Shown here in pieces: positions 58,793-64,000 of a stretch of DNA of 64,000 bases. The stretch is from NCBI GenBank assembly GCA_018857735.1, contig JABMCL010000714.1, positions 341,001 through 405,000 on the forward strand, in the 5' to 3' direction. Under the pieces are notes generated by a model. The model saw nothing but the letters and a program-made list of their open reading frames with translations, was not told the origin of the DNA and did no database searches. This DNA is from Alviniconcha marisindica. Lineage: Eukaryota > Mollusca > Gastropoda > Provannidae. The first letter of the stretch is position 1; every line of letters starts with the position of its first letter. The translations under genes were made by a program, and so were the position numbers.

Positions 58793-61700
58793 GAGTACTT
58801 TCTTTTAGGTGTTCATGATCTTCATCAGATTTAAGATCTGACTTGTCTTTTACAGTACTGTGCAAGGTCATTATAGATTTTATAAAAAAAAATCTGCACT
58901 AGCACAGTTGAAGAGATGTGGGACCAGCTCGAACATTTCAAGACCAAATGACTCAGGGTATACAGCTCACATACAGAATATTGTATGTACAATCACAGCC
59001 TAAAAAAGAAAAATCTAAGGAAAAAAGCTAAATCATAGATGATCATGTACCTGGCTAATTAAAATGAAAATGGACAACTTACTACATGAACCCATCAATT
59101 CATCAAGATATTTGTGAGTGGTATTGTCAGATGGTTTTGTCATCTGAATGTACATCAGAACCCATGAGATGCTCAAATGCAGCTTGAATCTTCTGAGAAC
59201 TTCACATGATTTTTTTCTTCTCAATGCATGACAAATTAGCAGACTTTTTCCCATGTAACAATAATAGCAAAATGAGCACAGCTTTTCAAATGCCCAAATG
59301 CTGCAAAAGAAGAAAAACAAAGTTGCAGTAATATGAATGACAACTACAACAGTTGTAAGCCTTCCTGTAACTAGTATAAGTACCTTTAAGGTTGCCCAAC
59401 ACCAAAAAATATAATGAAACATTTTAATATAGTCTAATTTCCACAGTAACTCCAAAAATGAACCCACTGTGGAGGCAGAATGATCAGCAAATGCAAATAT
59501 AATTTTCTACTGCTCACTGCTCTGCACTGAAATTGCCTGTAAAAAAATGGCACTTGCTATTTTATTTCCCTCCCAGCCAACATGCCTCAATTTACTGCCA
59601 ACTTCAAAAGGCAACTGTCCTAAAAGATTTAACAAAATTCAAAAATCAACATTTTACTTTCCCTTGCTGTTACTCTTGCCTGAAATAAATCCGTAATTCA
59701 TGCAACATTAGTTGCATACAAAACTGAATCTGTCAGCACACAGAAATTATAAATGAAAAAAGAAATATGGCTTCTTATTATGTACATACATGCTATAACT
59801 GTATTCAGTTTTGAACATATCTACTGATGTCACACAAAATCACTGATCTCCACACAGAAACTTAGACCCATGGTTACAATAAAAAAAAATTTTTTTTTTT
59901 TTTTTTACAGTACACAAAGTGATATTCAGTGGCATCTACATCTGCACACATTATAACAGGATGAGTGATTTACAGGGTACATCTATTTTACTGTACACCA
60001 AGATTTTTCTTGTGTGTGTGTGTGGAGAAGTTCTGTACCCCACACATTTCAGAGCCACAACTGTTTTCTTGCTTCATTACCCAACTGAGACCATTACCAT
60101 ACAGTCCACTAGTGACAGGGACAATAAAAAGTGCTCTGGCAATTTCCCTTTTAAAATATGAAAAGACAGGTGAAAAGGGCAGCCGAAATAGTTTAATCAT
60201 TTGCATTCAGCCAAATTTAATTGAATCTTCAATGAGTGTCTGTTTAGTGGGTTCCACTGTGTACAGTTCTGGCTCTGAAGCAGTCAAACACTTGCATCAC
60301 ATTTTAGTAATTAATGTGAAAGAGCTCTGTCTCTCATACAAACAAGTACACACACAGCTTCTGATTACAGTAAACCATTATACTATAAATTCATCAGCAA
60401 GTTGTGTTAAACTGTGTATCAGTTTGCTAAGAATGATGAATTATTTTGGGTATGTCAAAATTAGGTTCTCATATTTCTTGCAAACAGACACTGAAAGTAA
60501 GAATTCTGTATATCAAAAGCCAAATCCATGGATACAAACTGACCCCACCAGGAAGCATCCAACACAGCTGCACCTATTGCCAATTTCAAGTGTCCAAAAC
60601 ATTGATAACACTTTATCAGCCAGCTCTTGCAAGTTTGACCCCACCTCTTATCATGATCCTGTGCCTGTCATTTACAACTAACCAGCCAAGCCTGTGTGAC
60701 AAGCATGTGATGAGTTTTATTGACAGCATTTGGTTATTTATTCATCCACGGTCATTCTTGGGGGACCTTTTTGTTGTAAATATCATGGACTTGTATTTTT
60801 CCTCATAGGTAAACAGTATTTGATGCAACAGTAAAAATGAACTCTAGGCACCAACCACCCAGTTTCCAGGTGCAGACATGTCAGCTGGTGCAGTAAGGTG
60901 CACAGCAGTTTGCCTGCACAAAGGTTCAGATTCAACAGTGAAGAAAGCAGAGAAACTCTAGATGCAAGTTTCACTGAAAGTTGTATATGAGGAATTAATC
61001 CTAGTTTTTTCCTTTGAAACACCAGTTTTACACTCACTTGTTTTCCAGAAATATATATATGTCACTTTTACATGTGATGTAATTTCTAATGTGCAAACTG
61101 GTGTCCATCAGACAGAAATGCAAAGCTGTTTTACACAAAGTACCACAAAATGGAGCTGTATAAACTGGGTTGTCATTTAGTATTGATTTGTTTAATGTTC
61201 AAATGAGTAGTCAATCAAATCTGGTGTAATATTTGTGGGTGCAGTTGAGGTACATTTCTCATGCCACATTTTGTTATCACATTTGTTTTCAACAATCTGT
61301 ACAACTAGTTTCCAATGCTCACAGCTACTAAGCTCTATGCTAACAAGTAACATCCACCCTCTATCACACACATACACTAAAATGAGTAAACATGTAATCA
61401 CAGATACAGACACAGGTAATTCATTTCAAAATGCACCACTGAACTGTAGAACAAGTAACTACAAACCTGCCAAAATCACAACAAAAATATAGTGGAAACA
61501 CACACCCATCCGCAGTGCCTCATCAACAGTTACACAAAGAATAAGATATGGGGTGAAAAAACAAAACAACTTGGTATTTTGATTTCACTTCACTTTCAAA
61601 TGTATTCTGTTTACAGTTTGAGAATATTGTTATCATTGATGTTAAATGGACAATACTGCACAAAAAAACTTTTAAAAAAGCTGGACAAATTCACCACTGT

Positions 61701-62581
61701 CTTGACTGTGTTTTCATTAAGTAATTGTACAGGAACATTTTTCAACTGTTATATGGCAAGAATGCCTTCCTAAATAAACTATAAACAAGTTGTAAAAGCC
61801 ACTATGTCCATCTCTCATGGGTGATAATACAAAAAGCTGAGGTCTATGCATCCCATGCCCCAAACTACTGATTATCAGCGTCCATTTCATTACTTACACC
61901 AGTGTCCAGTTCAAACATTGCTTGGAAATGTGTTTTACAACACACCACATACTGATTGAATCTTTCTATACATGTATCATCTGCTAACTGAATCTTTCTA
62001 CCTGTGAGAACTACTGGTTTTACACAAGTGTTTGTGTGTGTGTGTGTGGGTGCATGTGTGCGTGTGTTGTTTTCCTTCTCAGTAGCATTCACATTTTTTT
62101 TTTATCTCAGTAGCAAACTGAATTTTGATGACTATTTTCACCAAGATGTACTGTGCGTAGTAAATTCATATTTCTCTCAACAGCCAAATGTTGGGGGCTA
62201 GTCAAATCTTTGCAAGAGTACAACTCTATCTTAGAACTAATATTTAAAATATTAATCATTGTATAAAACATATGGTTGTTTTGTTTTTTGTTTTTTCCAT
62301 GTTAACGCAGGACAATGGAACTCTCAAGTCTGATTCAGTGACTGATACCAAGAAGAAAAGAATACATGGGGAGGGGAAGGGGGGGGGGGGGGGTACAATT
62401 ATTATCATTATTCATCATTAGTCAAGTAGTCCTTATCCAAGCAAACACCTCACATGTGTGAGGACTGTGACAAGATTCAGTCGTTGGAGCAGAGTTGAAC
62501 AGCAGCAGCCCCTGTGCACACCCCAGCTGTAGCAGCAGGTGGCTACAACAAACCAATGATACCTTGCTACAGCCACAGAGT
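58793..62581 (-). other. Probable long 3'UTR of the syntaxin-like gene
   Basis: No conserved protein appears on either strand. The longest open frame on the plus strand (about 59965-60681, 238 codons) has no recognisable domain and ordinary AT-rich composition, and I take it as chance. Simple repeats are sparse compared with the rest of the window (TG near 62033, poly-G near 62379), and the stretch looks like ordinary unique sequence, consistent with UTR. Confidence 0.4.
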
Positions 62582-62674
62582 TTATCTTGTGGCTCCCCAG
62601 ATGACCAGTGCCAAAATGGTGACTGCCACAAGAAGTATCACAACCAAGATGCACATCTTCCGTCGTGACTTTTG
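62582..62674 (-). CDS. Last coding exon of a syntaxin-7/12-like SNARE (C-terminal membrane anchor)
   Basis: A minus-strand acceptor (tttttttacag at 62675-62685) is followed by 31 codons ending in TAA at 62584-62582. They read QKSRRKMC, a run of about 20 hydrophobic residues, then WGATR and stop. Endosomal Qa-SNAREs syntaxin 7 and syntaxin 12/13 end in just this way: a basic K.SRKKMCIL linker directly after the SNARE helix and a single membrane anchor with a few luminal residues. The anchor fixes the protein in endosomal membranes so that the SNARE helix faces the cytosol. The exon begins in phase 0. The SNARE helix and N-terminal Habc domain must lie on upstream exons; none was recognised between 62675 and 64000, so they are probably beyond the window. 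Which paralogue it is cannot be told from 30 residues. Confidence 0.85.
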   Translation of the reverse strand, partial: QKSRRKMCILVVILLVAVTILALVIWGATR

Positions 62675-64000
62675 CTGTAAAAAAGAAAGATAAGAAATCT
62701 GAAGGTGAAGTTAACAATATATGGCCTAACAGTTCAACCTAATCATTAAAATCTTCTACTGGCAAATACATTAAGATGTTGCTAACTAAATACAAGTTCA
62801 TATCCTACACTCAACAGTTATTATACTAGTAAATTGTGTTTGAAGAAAGGCACAATTTGGGCATTCCAGTCTGGACAGAAAAGCAGGATGACTAGGTAAA
62901 ACTCGTATGCACTTCTCAACATTCATCTGTATAATTTCACCACTAACTGAAATGTTCAGGATGATGTAACAGGTATCAAATTATTTAACGGTCTACAATC
63001 TCATTCTCAACACGCCATCATTAGAATATCTTATTTGTCTTCAAGTTACCACGTTTATTTTTCCAGCACTGGTAAACTCAGCCATAATAAAAACATTAAG
63101 AAATTATAAACATGTCCATACCCCAGAACGAGAACGCTCACAATGGCGTTGAAAACATTTTATAGGTCAGGTGTACAAAAAACAACAACACACCAACAAC
63201 TTCTGAAAGTAACTGAGAAGACCATCTTCTCAACTACTTTCAGAAGTTGTAGGTTTTTTGTTGTATACATGACCTAATGCTATAAAATGTTTTTACGTTC
63301 TTGTTTCTTTCTTAAGCACTGGCCTGCAGGAGAAAAAAGACTTGCTATCTGTAAATATTCTAAGTAAAGCAATTCTGCGCAGAACCTGAATTATGTCAAA
63401 CAGGAACAAGAGAGGTGAGCTCAGTGAGTGAGATTTATTTCCAAAACTACTGTGAGCTTTCTTTCCAGAACTACTGACTCCACAACATTCACTGTTTTTC
63501 TGAAATAAGTAACATTTCAACCACCCTTAGCCCATGCTAAATATGTAACAGTTTATTCAAACACAAAACACAATCGGATGGGGGTTAAAAAGAAAAGAGC
63601 ATTTAGGCAAGCATATCATAAAGTTGGGTGTGGGAATCAAAGTTAAGCTGGTTTTACACCTGGTCAACTTCAAATCATGGAAGACACTGGTGCTTTCAAG
63701 ATTCAAGTTTATTATCTCATCAGAGAAATTAAAACATGGCTGAACATTAACCACATCACAGTACTATACATAATAACACATATTGTATATTTTAAAACTC
63801 AAAGAACAGTTACTGAAAATACAAAAGTTACATCATAAACAAACTAGTAATTTACACACACACACACTGCTCTGACATTTGAACAGATTTATCTGTTCAG
63901 AAATGCTACTGACTATTAAATTTAGGTACGTGAAATCGCCTACCAGAAGGAAGAAGCTCATAATGTTTAGCAAGGACATGGCTATTGTCATCTGCAATCA
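62675..64000 (-). other. Intron of the syntaxin-like gene, incomplete at window end
   Basis: No SNARE-helix or Habc-coding exon was found. The only clear structure is the foldback at 63147-63298. A short poly-A/CA stretch (63855-63868) and nothing else of note follow. Confidence 0.45.
63147..63298. repeat. Long imperfect inverted repeat (foldback), arms about 70 bases
   Basis: The left arm, from 'cgttgaaaacattttataggtcaggtgtacaaaaaacaacaaca' to 'caacaacttctgaaagtaactgagaaga' (63147-63221), is the near reverse complement of the right arm, from 'tcttctcaactactttcagaagttgta' to 'gttttttgttgtatacatgacctaatgctataaaatgtttttacg' (63225-63298). The loop is only a few bases. The inner 20 bases agree at 18 positions. 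This could be a small inverted-repeat transposon (MITE) or a transcribed hairpin; it lies in the intron before the last exon of the syntaxin-like gene. Confidence 0.88.

Noticed and set aside
59033..59467. 144-codon minus-strand frame with hydrophobic stretches
   Set aside because: Nothing familiar in it; hydrophobicity is expected from T-rich sequence. It lies in the same probable 3'UTR and has no splice context.
59965..60681. Longest uninterrupted frame of the window (238 codons, plus strand)
   Set aside because: No recognisable domain, low-complexity start (FFLCVCVEKF from a TG tract), AT-rich composition, and it lies opposite the probable 3'UTR of the syntaxin-like gene. A chance frame is more likely.

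Overview
The window is animal nuclear DNA. Its coding sequence is split by GT-AG introns, and the rest is AT-rich, full of microsatellites, minisatellites, poly-G/C runs and tRNA-derived SINEs. The proteins are conserved across animals. SINE bodies, one of them resembling a motif known from snail genomes, suggest a mollusc, most likely a marine gastropod; that placement is inference.

Four genes were recognised. (1) Bases 2303-10247, plus strand: a complete nine-exon SLC35B3 (Golgi PAPS transporter 2), 379 codons. (2) Bases 25930-49905, minus strand: a complete 18-exon TTC39A/B-type tetratricopeptide-repeat protein, 624 codons. (3) Bases 51336-57592, plus strand: SLC66A3 (PQLC3), a PQ-loop membrane protein. 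Four exons were found, and the exon coding for about 40 residues in the middle was not. (4) Bases 62582-62674, minus strand: the last coding exon of a syntaxin-7/12-like SNARE whose other exons lie beyond the right edge. Genes 1 and 2 converge, 2 and 3 are head to head about 1.4 kb apart, and 3 and 4 converge. Nothing suggests that they form one pathway; three of the four act on endomembranes.

The space between exons holds most of the unusual structure. SLC35B3 intron 1 carries a TTAA-flanked element with a damaged THAP domain facing an antisense reading frame (2710-3550), a tandem duplication that copied its right end, and a SINE with a perfect 12-base target duplication (4663-4983). The 11.9 kb between genes 1 and 2 holds a 65-base minisatellite and a hAT-like element (20200-21636) with 12-base terminal repeats and many subterminal motifs. 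TTC39 introns hold a reverse-transcriptase fragment, two unrelated 67-base arrays and several SINEs. A long foldback lies beside the syntaxin exon (63147-63298).

I saw no prokaryotic-type system, CRISPR array or functional RNA gene. The most distinctive unexplained items are the THAP/antisense element, the hAT-like element and the foldback.
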